DNA from: an uncultured Clostridia bacterium
Lineage (GTDB): Bacteria; Bacillota; Clostridia; Oscillospirales; CAG-272
DNA length: 6,282 nt
Assembly: GCA_937895775.1 (NCBI GenBank)
Contig: CALBLD010000036.1
Coordinates: forward strand, 1-6,282
Direction of reading: 5' to 3'
Position numbers and translations under genes: made by a program. Positions 1 to 5,179 of this stretch are shown here, one piece after another (position 1 is the stretch's first letter; the number at the start of each line of letters is the position of its first letter). Below the pieces are notes generated by a model that ran no database searches, was not told the origin of the DNA, and was given only the letters and a program-made list of their open reading frames with translations.

Positions 1-233
1 GTAAGCCAATAAATACTTTCCCCTGTTTCCTTGAGCGCGATATGCAATTTTGAAATAAAATCCGCCTTGCTGTTGCCGTAAACGGCTTCATTTATATTGG
101 CACCAATGCTTGTGGCGGAACGAAGCAGTTGTTTTGCGATCGTGGTATCTTTTTTTGCCGCAGAAAACGCCTCATAAAATAATACGATTTGGGTTGCAAA
201 ATCCAGAGATTTATCAAGCAGCGGGCTATTCAT
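1..233 (-). CDS. Four helix bundle protein (23S rRNA-intervening-sequence protein family), 3' end outside window
   Basis: The minus strand reads open from an ATG at 233 to the left edge, giving 77 complete codons without a stop. Family members are usually about 115-130 aa, so roughly the last third is missing. The visible part matches the family pattern: a first amphipathic helix (DKSLDFATQIVLFYEAF), then QLLRSATSIGANINEA at about residues 35-50, followed by a serine, lysine and FISKLHIALKE. This is the hallmark of small all-helical proteins encoded in 23S rRNA intervening sequences and by many stand-alone genes, and related to the Avd accessory protein of diversity-generating retroelements. 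Their cellular role is generally unknown. An in-frame ATG at 239 overlaps the GAGGTGAT ribosome binding site (238-245), so 233 is preferred. No reverse transcriptase or rRNA sequence is visible beside it, so it looks like the free-standing type. Family assignment is confident; function is not. Confidence 0.88.
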   Translation of the reverse strand, partial: MNSPLLDKSLDFATQIVLFYEAFSAAKKDTTIAKQLLRSATSIGANINEAVYGNSKADFISKLHIALKETGESIYWL

Positions 234-252
234 CAGCATCACCTCAAACCAT

Positions 253-282
253 ATTTTAACACAAATTCTCATTATGAATCAA
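253..282 (-). promoter_or_regulatory. Predicted sigma-A promoter of the four helix bundle gene
   Basis: On the minus strand a -35 box TTGATT (282-277) is followed after 18 nt by TAAAAT (258-253). A TG one base upstream of the -10 box makes it an extended -10. Transcription would start around 246, only a few bases before the GAGGTGAT ribosome binding site, so the leader is very short. The gene therefore need not depend on read-through from the tRNA operon upstream on the same strand. Confidence 0.6.
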
Positions 283-283
283 C

Positions 284-300
284 GCTTTGCAGCGCAAAGC
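284..300. repeat. 7-bp perfect inverted repeat beside the -35 box
   Basis: GCTTTGC, a 3-nt spacer AGC, then GCAAAGC. It lies one base upstream of the -35 box of the leftward four-helix-bundle promoter. It could be a repressor or activator operator for that promoter. It could also be a small hairpin; the plus strand after it is T-rich, the minus strand is not. No binding protein can be named. Confidence 0.45.
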
Positions 301-304
301 TACA

Positions 305-391
305 TTTTCTTTTCTCTGTTCTCTCTTATCTTTTCTCCGGAAACGACGATTGGAGAGAAAAGAGAAAAGGAAAAAACGAAAAGGGAATAGA
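305..391. repeat. Strand-asymmetric purine/pyrimidine tract with an imperfect inverted repeat
   Basis: Positions 305-338 are almost all pyrimidine and 351-391 almost all purine on the plus strand. TTTTCTCTGTTCTCTC (310-325) pairs with 353-368 at 15 of 16 positions, which gives an A/G-T/C-rich stem. An alternative stem closer in (330-338 with 352-362, two-base bulge) presents GAAACGACGAT (340-350) in its loop. That 11-mer also occurs at 400-410. Read leftward, this tract is the T-rich tail behind the tRNA terminator hairpin. No gene is seen here. Confidence 0.5.
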
Positions 392-441
392 ACCAGAAAG
401 AAACGACGATATTCTACCGAAAATCGTCGTTTCTTTCTGGT
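392..441 (-). terminator. Strong hairpin at the end of the tRNA operon, probable intrinsic terminator
   Basis: The two arms, 392-410 and 423-441, are perfectly complementary over 19 bp around a 12-nt loop (411-422). On the minus strand the first arm begins with the discriminator A and CCA of tRNA-Tyr, so the hairpin starts inside the tRNA's 3' end. Downstream of the second arm the RNA is U- and C-rich (tctattccc, then runs of 4 and 6 T). The T run is not directly adjacent, so termination is likely but not of the most canonical form. Confidence 0.65.
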
Positions 442-521
442 GGGAGCGGGTGGATTCGGACCACCGAAGCAAATGCAGCAGATTTACAGTCTGTCCCCTT
501 TGGCCACTCGGGAACGCTCCC
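438..521 (-). tRNA. tRNA-Tyr (anticodon GUA)
   Basis: This is a class II tRNA read leftward. The acceptor stem is GGGAGCG (521-515) paired with CGCTCCC (448-442), the discriminator is A441 and CCA is encoded at 440-438. The D arm CCC..GGG carries the GGCC loop seen in many tRNA-Tyr. The anticodon loop CTGTAAA holds GTA (plus-strand positions 485-487). The variable region of 12 nt (477-466) and a T arm with stem GGTGG/CCACC complete it. Two positions deviate from the usual pattern: A27 faces C43 at the top of the anticodon stem, and the T loop reads TCC where T-U-C is nearly invariant (C at position 55). It is the second gene of the tRNA operon, 44 nt after tRNA-Thr. Identity as tRNA-Tyr is clear; full functionality is slightly less so. 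Confidence 0.94.
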
Positions 522-565
522 GTATATACGGCGGGCAAATTCAAAAAGCAGATGTCCACCGTCTA

Positions 566-640
566 TGGAGCTGGTGAACGGAGTCGAACCATCAACCTGC
601 TGATTACAAATCAGCTGCTCTGCCATTGAGCCACACCAGC
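566..640 (-). tRNA. tRNA-Thr (anticodon UGU)
   Basis: This is a complete cloverleaf read leftward. The acceptor stem is GCTGGTG (640-634) with CACCAGC (576-570), the discriminator is T569 and CCA is encoded at 568-566. The D stem is GCTC/GAGC. The anticodon stem GCTGA/TCAGC is perfect, with loop TTTGTAA and anticodon TGT (plus-strand positions 606-608), which reads ACA and other Thr codons. The T arm is GATGG-TTCGACT-CCGTT with two G-U pairs. It is the first gene after the promoter at 674-702. Confidence 0.97.
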
Positions 641-652
641 ACTCTTGTTGAT

Positions 653-666
653 GTCGCACTTGCGAC
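653..666 (-). other. 5'-leader hairpin of the tRNA operon
   Basis: GTCGCA, two bases, TGCGAC form a perfect 6-bp inverted repeat. It falls directly after the predicted transcription start (about 667), so the primary tRNA transcript would begin with this small stem. Likely roles are shielding the 5' end or helping leader processing before the mature tRNA-Thr end at 640. Confidence 0.5.
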
Positions 667-673
667 GGGTGTT

Positions 674-702
674 ATTATAGCACAGTACAGATAATTTGTC
701 AA
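674..702 (-). promoter_or_regulatory. Consensus sigma-A promoter of the tRNA-Thr/tRNA-Tyr operon
   Basis: On the minus strand, TTGACA (702-697), a 17-nt spacer and TATAAT (679-674) match the housekeeping consensus at all twelve positions, as expected for a stable RNA operon. The start is predicted near 667, about 27 nt before tRNA-Thr. An A/T-rich stretch lies upstream of the -35 box (703-735) and may act as an UP element. Confidence 0.92.
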
Positions 703-746
703 TAGTTTTTTGCAGAAAAAATTTATTTTTTTATAGTCCGTTTCTA

Positions 747-775
747 TTGACTTTTGATAATGTATATGTTACTCT
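747..775 (+). promoter_or_regulatory. Probable promoter of the glycan-degradation operon
   Basis: TTGACT (747-752), a 17-nt spacer and TACTCT (770-775). The -10 keeps the key T, A and final T, and TG at 767-768 makes it an extended -10. The start would be near 782, about 24 nt before the first gene's start codon. It diverges from the tRNA promoter, with 44 nt between their -35 boxes. No clear operator palindrome or catabolite (cre-like) site was found around it. Confidence 0.55.
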
Positions 776-791
776 TGTAAAAAAATCAATA

Positions 792-797
792 TGAGGT
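792..797 (+). promoter_or_regulatory. Ribosome binding site fixing the start of the GH172-type gene
   Basis: TGAGGT lies 8 nt before the ATG at 806. The upstream in-frame ATG at 791 overlaps this site and has no ribosome binding site of its own, so 806 is the better start. Confidence 0.75.
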
Positions 798-805
798 ATC
801 ATACT

Positions 806-1858
806 ATGATGGAAAACCTTTGCCTGTCGAAAAACACAAGAACCTTTTCCGTATGCCCCGAAAATTTTACCGGCGGGAAGGGGGTCGGAGGCTCCGCAAC
901 GCACGGAACCGGAGAATCAGCCGCCAGAGAGCTTGGAATCGGGTGGAAGATTTCACCTTCGGTCGTTATCCCCGCCGGACAACGCTTTACTCTTGCGGAC
1001 ATCCGCGGGAGTGGCTCGATAAAACACATATGGATCACCGACGACGCACCTGCCGGTCGTCTGCTTGTACTCAGAATCTACTGGGACGGCTCGGACAAAC
1101 CGTCGGTTGAGGTTCCTCTCGGCGACTTTTTTGCCGGTGCAAACTATCCCGAATACCGTCAGCTGTCAAGCCTTGCGGTCTGCATCAATCCGAAAAGGGG
1201 ACTTAACTGCTATTTTGAAATGCCTTACCGCAAGGGGTTCAGAGTTGAGATTGAAAATCTCGCAAGCCGCGGCATAACTGTATATTACCAGATCGACTGC
1301 GAAGAAAAAGATATCTCCGACGACGCGCTTTACTTCCATGCTCAGTTCAGACGTTCAAATCCGGTTGCGGGCGGCATTCACACCCTGCTTGACGGAATAT
1401 CGGGTCATGGGCATTATGTCGGCACATACCTCTACTGGGGAGTAAACAACAACGGCTGTTGGGTAGAAGGAGAAATGAAGTTCTACATTGACGGCGACAA
1501 AGATTTCCCCACGGTCTGCGGAACCGGAACCGAAGATTATTTCTGCGGATCATACACATTCGATGTTGACGGCAAATATGCGGAATTTACGACCCCATAC
1601 TCGGGCATGTACAAAATTGACCGCACAGATGACGCATATCTGTCCAACAGACGATTCAATCTCTATCGCTGGCACATAAACGATCCCATTTACTTTTCAA
1701 AAGACCTGCGTGTTACCGTGCAGGCACTCGGCTGGCGCAGCGAGGGACGCTATCTGCCGCTCAAAGACGACATATCATCGGTTGCATACTGGTATTCCGA
1801 CCGCACCGACGACGTATATCCGACATTTCCCGACAGAGATGAACTGGAGATAATATGA
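806..1858 (+). CDS. DUF2961 protein, glycoside hydrolase family 172-type
   Basis: The 350-aa product (start at 806; 355 aa if 791 were used) is full length for the DUF2961/GH172 family. Characterised members cleave furanosides such as alpha-D-fructofuranosides/difructose anhydride, D-arabinofuranosides and galactofuranosides. Visible family signatures, numbered from 806, are ARELGIGWKISP near 40, GSIKHIWIT near 70, LRIYWDG near 90, VEVPLGDFF near 102, YYQIDCE near 160, LYFHAQFRR near 175, EGEMKFYIDGD at 221-231, GTGTEDYF at 239-246, LYRWHINDPI near 286 and SSVAYWY near 324. E221 and E243 fit the two conserved glutamates proposed as the catalytic pair in the family; that mapping is inferred. 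There is no signal peptide or membrane segment, so it probably acts in the cytoplasm on imported oligosaccharides. It is the first gene of the operon and overlaps the next by ATGA. Substrate unknown. Confidence 0.93.
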   Translation: MMENLCLSKNTRTFSVCPENFTGGKGVGGSATHGTGESAARELGIGWKISPSVVIPAGQRFTLADIRGSGSIKHIWITDDAPAGRLLVLRIYWDGSDKPSVEVPLGDFFAGANYPEYRQLSSLAVCINPKRGLNCYFEMPYRKGFRVEIENLASRGITVYYQIDCEEKDISDDALYFHAQFRRSNPVAGGIHTLLDGISGHGHYVGTYLYWGVNNNGCWVEGEMKFYIDGDKDFPTVCGTGTEDYFCGSYTFDVDGKYAEFTTPYSGMYKIDRTDDAYLSNRRFNLYRWHINDPIYFSKDLRVTVQALGWRSEGRYLPLKDDISSVAYWYSDRTDDVYPTFPDRDELEII

Positions 1859-3762
1859 AAACAAACGAAGAAAACACGGCTTTTCTCGAAAGACAGCGGA
1901 GCATCCATTCCTCACACTGCAAAAAAATCGCCGACAGTATCAGAGAGCGGGCAAGTGACGAAAAGTATGTTGCCGAAAAGATAAAAGCCTGCGAGCTTCC
2001 GATGCGGAACATGTTCACTCTTCCGGGAACCGGAGGAAAGCCGTTTTTTGTCGGCAATCCGCCTGCATGGAACGAACGCAGAGTATCCGATGAAGAATAT
2101 CTCTGGCTTCTGAACCGTATGGACTGGTTTGACCTTTTATCCGAAACATATCTGCTCACAGGTGACAGAAAATATGCGAACAAAATCGCCGCCGACATCG
2201 AAAACTGGATAGATTTCTGTCCGCCCCCTGTTCTTGAGCTTCCGATCACGGGAGAAGAGCTTGCTTTTTACACGGGAGTCAATCCGTGGCGCACACTTGA
2301 GGTCGGCATACGCGCCTTTTCGACATGGAAGAAGTTCTACGAACGTCTTCTTCCGACCGACATCATGACGCCCGCGCTTCATGCAAAGATTGCGGAAAGT
2401 TTTTACCTGCACGGAAAGATTCTCCGTTATGTCTCGCCCGCGTTATGGCCGAATGCCGACCACAATCACTATCTGCACGAAATGCTCGGACTTCTCGCGG
2501 TTGCCTGTCTGTTCCCCGATTACGGTATGTCGGATGAATGGAAATCATATGCGGCAAACGAAATCGCGCGATGCGCAGAAAAGCAGTTCACGCCGGAGGG
2601 CGGTCAGATCGAGGGCTGTCCGGCATATCACACGATCTGCCTGAAAATGATATTTGACGCGATCGCACTCGGAAGAGAATACAATGTAAGTCTTCCCGAA
2701 TCGCTTATAAACATATGCAGGCTTGCCTGCGACTACGCTGCGTTTTCAAGCTGTCCCGACGGCAACTACGCCGCATTCGGGGACACGGTCATTGCGCGCG
2801 GATGCAGAAACGCGGTTATCGGATATTACAAAACCTTCGGCAGTGTCGACCGCACGGCACGGATGTATCCGATCACCGGTCGGTACAGCGGCTTTGACAT
2901 TCCGCAGAACGTCTGCGAAAAAGCGGTATCCGACGGATTGAAGATCGGCAGAGAGGACAATTTCCAACCCGGGATCGGACAATATTTCGCAAGAACCGGA
3001 TGGTCGGAGAATGATTCATATTTTGCGTTTATCTGTCACACCCCGGTATGCAACGGACATTCGCACCAGGACCCGATGTCGTTTGTTCTGTATCTTAAAG
3101 GAAAGCCGGTAGTTATCGATCCTTCGTTCTGCACCTATCAGGACGGAGCCGACAGGCGGCTGTTCAAATCGCCCGAATATCATTCATGTCTGACGATCGG
3201 CGGAAAGCCGCCGTTCGAATACACGGGCAACTGGACATACTCTCCGCAGAAGGAGGGTCGGATAGTGCGGACATACCGCACCGGTCGGATGTTTGCGGCA
3301 GACGCATATCACAGAAACTACGAACCTGACATACACAGAAGGCTGTGCGCTCTCATAGACGACGATATTTTCATTGTCGCCGACGATCTCGACATTTGTT
3401 CGGGCGGCACGAGGCGTCTGTATTTTCACATTGACGACCCGCACACTCACATTGAAAACGGCGTTGCACATGCGGGCAATGTCAGCGTGATTCTCCCACC
3501 GGGATTTATATACGCGGTCGAAAAAGGCGCAAAATCGCCGAGAAACGACGTAAAGATCGAAACCTCACGAATAATCGTGACCGACGGCTCGGACTGCGCT
3601 TCCCCGCTCTATCTGACAGTGTTCACGACGCGAAGCGACATCTCGGATTGCCGCATATTCCGTCACGGCGATGAAGTAATTACAGAATTTTCAAAATCGG
3701 GAAGCAGATGCAGACTTACATGGAAGTTCGGTCAGTCTGCCGAATATCTTTCGGAGGAATAA
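1855..3762 (+). CDS. Heparinase II/III family protein (putative intracellular oligosaccharide lyase)
   Basis: This 635-aa protein has the two-part build of heparinase II/III-like lyases (as in PL12, PL15, PL17 and PL21): an N-terminal alpha/alpha toroid of about 380 residues and a C-terminal beta-sandwich. Recognisable blocks are NADHNHYLHE (200-209), GGQIEGCPAYH (249-259), PDGNYAAFGD (301-310), ARTGW (379-383) and GHSHQDPMSF (401-410), followed by the IDPSFCTY block (421-428) and SPEYHSCLTIGG (439-450). N204/H205, Y258 and H402/H404 sit where the family places its substrate-neutralising and Tyr/His catalytic residues, so the enzyme looks intact; this mapping is by motif, not structure. It would cleave next to a uronic acid by beta-elimination, leaving an unsaturated sugar. 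No signal peptide is visible, which favours an exo- or oligo-lyase in the cytoplasm. Its ATG overlaps the previous stop (ATGA), with GGAG 5 nt upstream, implying translational coupling. Substrate cannot be read from sequence. Confidence 0.92.
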   Translation: MKTNEENTAFLERQRSIHSSHCKKIADSIRERASDEKYVAEKIKACELPMRNMFTLPGTGGKPFFVGNPPAWNERRVSDEEYLWLLNRMDWFDLLSETYLLTGDRKYANKIAADIENWIDFCPPPVLELPITGEELAFYTGVNPWRTLEVGIRAFSTWKKFYERLLPTDIMTPALHAKIAESFYLHGKILRYVSPALWPNADHNHYLHEMLGLLAVACLFPDYGMSDEWKSYAANEIARCAEKQFTPEGGQIEGCPAYHTICLKMIFDAIALGREYNVSLPESLINICRLACDYAAFSSCPDGNYAAFGDTVIARGCRNAVIGYYKTFGSVDRTARMYPITGRYSGFDIPQNVCEKAVSDGLKIGREDNFQPGIGQYFARTGWSENDSYFAFICHTPVCNGHSHQDPMSFVLYLKGKPVVIDPSFCTYQDGADRRLFKSPEYHSCLTIGGKPPFEYTGNWTYSPQKEGRIVRTYRTGRMFAADAYHRNYEPDIHRRLCALIDDDIFIVADDLDICSGGTRRLYFHIDDPHTHIENGVAHAGNVSVILPPGFIYAVEKGAKSPRNDVKIETSRIIVTDGSDCASPLYLTVFTTRSDISDCRIFRHGDEVITEFSKSGSRCRLTWKFGQSAEYLSEE

Positions 3763-3767
3763 ACAAC

Positions 3768-5045
3768 ATGGAAAACGAGAAGAAACCGAAGGTCGGAATA
3801 GTCGGATGCGGAGGTCGCGGATACGGAGTGATACGCGACGTTCTGATCGGGCTGATTCCGAGAGAAATAAGCATTGCCGCAGTATGTGACAAATATCCCG
3901 ACCGCGCATCGGCGGCAGCCGACCTGATCGGCGCGGCAGACGGGGCGGAACGTCCCGCAGAATACACCGATTACAAAGAACTTTGCGACATTGTGCATCC
4001 GGATGCGCTTTTCGTTTATTCTGCATGGGAATCCCATTTTGACATCGCAATTTACGCCATGAAGAAGGGCATCCCTGTCGGATTTGAGGTCGGCGGTGCA
4101 TACAGCATCGAAAAACTCTGGGAGCTTTGCAGGACATACGAAGAAACCGGAACTCCGTGCATGATGCTTGAAAACTGCTGTTACGGCGAATGCGAGCTTA
4201 TGACACTCCGCATGGTCCGCGAAGGGGTTTTCGGCGACATCGTTCACTGCTCTGGCGGTTATCACCATGATCTGAGATACGAAATTACGGGCGGTATCGA
4301 AAACAGACATTACAGACTCCGCAACTATGTCGGCAGAAACTGCGAAAATTATCCGACCCACGAGCTTGGTCCGATTGCGAAAATCCTCGACATAAACAAC
4401 GGCAACCGCATGCTTACCCTCACGTCGATGGCGTCCTGTTCAAAGGGAGCCTCGGCATATGCAGCGAAAAACATGCCGAAGAGCATCGTCGCAAGGCAGA
4501 ATTTTGCGCAGGGCGATGTAATTACAACAGTTATAAAATGCGCCGCGGGTCAGACTATCACGCTCACGCTCGACACCACGCTTCCGCGCACATACACGAG
4601 AGCTTTTACCGTGCGCGGCACATGCGGCGGCTATTTCGGCGAAACCGACAGTATTTACATCGACGACGGAAGATATCATGATTTTGAATTCTGCGGCGAA
4701 AAGCTGTGGGGCAATGCCGCCGGATATTGCGACCGATACACGCATCCGATATGGCAGAATTACGATCCGACGGGCGGACACGGCGGCATGGATTATCTTG
4801 TGACAGAGGCGTTTCTGGAAAGTGTACGCAACGGCTCCAGACCGCCGATCGATGTTTACGATTCGGCATCATGGGCGGCTGTAAGTGTTCTTTCCGAGCA
4901 GTCGATCTCGCTCGGAGGTATGCCTGTTCCGATTCCCGATTTCACGAACGGTGCATGGCTCTGCAGAGACGACATCGCGGATGCGCCCGACTCGTGTTAC
5001 GGACTTGACAACAAAAAAATCGCAAAAAAGTACAGAAAGCAGTGA
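3768..5045 (+). CDS. Gfo/Idh/MocA family protein, GH109-like
   Basis: The 425-aa product starts with a Rossmann fold (KVGIVGCGGRG, dinucleotide loop at 13-18) and continues with the Gfo/Idh C-terminal alpha/beta domain. The usual E-K-P motif is replaced by FEVGGAYS (E107, V108), so the lysine typical of sugar dehydrogenases is absent. Other blocks resemble NAD-dependent GH109 alpha-N-acetylgalactosaminidases, which release sugar by transient oxidation with bound NAD: CMMLENCCY (131-139), VFGDIVH (154-160), YPTHELGP (195-202), GGHGGMDYLV (336-345), VYDSASWAA (363-371) and PDFTNGAW (390-397). It may therefore be an NAD-using glycosidase or an oxidoreductase/epimerase; the family alone does not decide. 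No signal peptide or twin-arginine leader is seen, unlike many Bacteroidota GH109 proteins. The start at 3768 is chosen for GGAGG at 3753-3757; an upstream in-frame ATG (3708) would lie inside the lyase gene. It is the third gene of the operon, 5 nt after the lyase stop. Confidence 0.9.
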   Translation: MENEKKPKVGIVGCGGRGYGVIRDVLIGLIPREISIAAVCDKYPDRASAAADLIGAADGAERPAEYTDYKELCDIVHPDALFVYSAWESHFDIAIYAMKKGIPVGFEVGGAYSIEKLWELCRTYEETGTPCMMLENCCYGECELMTLRMVREGVFGDIVHCSGGYHHDLRYEITGGIENRHYRLRNYVGRNCENYPTHELGPIAKILDINNGNRMLTLTSMASCSKGASAYAAKNMPKSIVARQNFAQGDVITTVIKCAAGQTITLTLDTTLPRTYTRAFTVRGTCGGYFGETDSIYIDDGRYHDFEFCGEKLWGNAAGYCDRYTHPIWQNYDPTGGHGGMDYLVTEAFLESVRNGSRPPIDVYDSASWAAVSVLSEQSISLGGMPVPIPDFTNGAWLCRDDIADAPDSCYGLDNKKIAKKYRKQ

Positions 5046-5053
5046 AACTTCTC

Positions 5054-5090
5054 TCAGTGGGAGCCGAAACGGCTTCCACTGAATTTTTTT
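5054..5090 (+). terminator. Intrinsic terminator of the three-gene operon
   Basis: A 13-bp stem (5054-5066 with 5070-5082, one G-U pair) with a 3-nt AAA loop is followed by seven Ts (5084-5090). It begins 8 nt after the stop codon of the Gfo/Idh/MocA gene, a canonical Rho-independent terminator. Confidence 0.93.
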
Positions 5091-5119
5091 GAAAAATTTT
5101 TATAAAATTTTTCAAAAAA
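5085..5119. repeat. 16-bp almost pure A/T inverted repeat nested in the terminator tail
   Basis: TTTTTTGAAAAATTTT (5085-5100) and AAAATTTTTCAAAAAA (5104-5119) are perfectly complementary around TAT. The left arm reuses the T run of the preceding terminator. The right end abuts the -35 element of the next predicted promoter. It may be a backup terminator, a bent or UP-like element, or a site limiting read-through into the next unit. Confidence 0.7.
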
Positions 5120-5120
5120 G

Positions 5121-5147
5121 TGTCACGCTTTCGTAAGATATTACGTC
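5121..5147 (+). promoter_or_regulatory. Possible ECF-sigma-type promoter upstream of the hypothetical gene pair
   Basis: TGTCAC (5121-5126), a 17-nt spacer and CGTC (5144-5147), then TTATAG. The spacing and the CGTC -10 core fit promoters read by extracytoplasmic-function sigma factors. The -35 differs from the usual TGAAAC/TGCAAC and lacks the AAC core, so the call is tentative. No good sigma-A -10 box at proper distance competes here. The start would be near 5153. No sigma factor gene is visible in the window. Confidence 0.4.
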
Positions 5148-5179
5148 TTATAGGGTGGAGATGTCGGAAGTAAAAACAA

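Noticed and set aside
305..441. CRISPR array or MITE
   Set aside because: Only two copies of an 11-mer and one long inverted repeat occur, with no regular spacing, target-site duplication or cas gene.
438..460. tRNA-Tyr 3' end as an integration (att) site of a mobile element
   Set aside because: No direct copy of the tRNA end and no integrase gene is visible; the palindrome explains the downstream similarity.
189..629. 146-aa plus-strand open frame, plus overlapping frames at 287-577 (+), 326-559 (-) and 414-659 (-)
   Set aside because: All run through the two tRNA genes and the terminator hairpin; low-complexity Lys/Arg-rich translations with no plausible ribosome binding site.
741..800. 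Catabolite-control (cre) or LacI-type operator near the operon promoter
   Set aside because: Only weak imperfect symmetry around TAATGTATATGTTA was seen (10 of 14 positions), in A/T-rich DNA where that is expected by chance.
791..805. Upstream in-frame ATG for the GH172-type gene
   Set aside because: It overlaps the TGAGGT ribosome binding site that suits the ATG at 806, and family similarity starts well after either.
3708..3767. Upstream in-frame ATG giving a 445-aa Gfo/Idh/MocA protein
   Set aside because: It would extend 55 nt into the lyase gene and add 20 residues before the Rossmann fold; GGAGG before 3768 fits better.
3732..4361. 209-aa minus-strand open frame (and 148 aa at 3691-4137, 162 aa at 1761-2249)
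   Set aside because: They lie antisense to the lyase and Gfo/Idh/MocA genes, whose protein sequences are clearly conserved-family; the reverse translations show no recognisable motifs.
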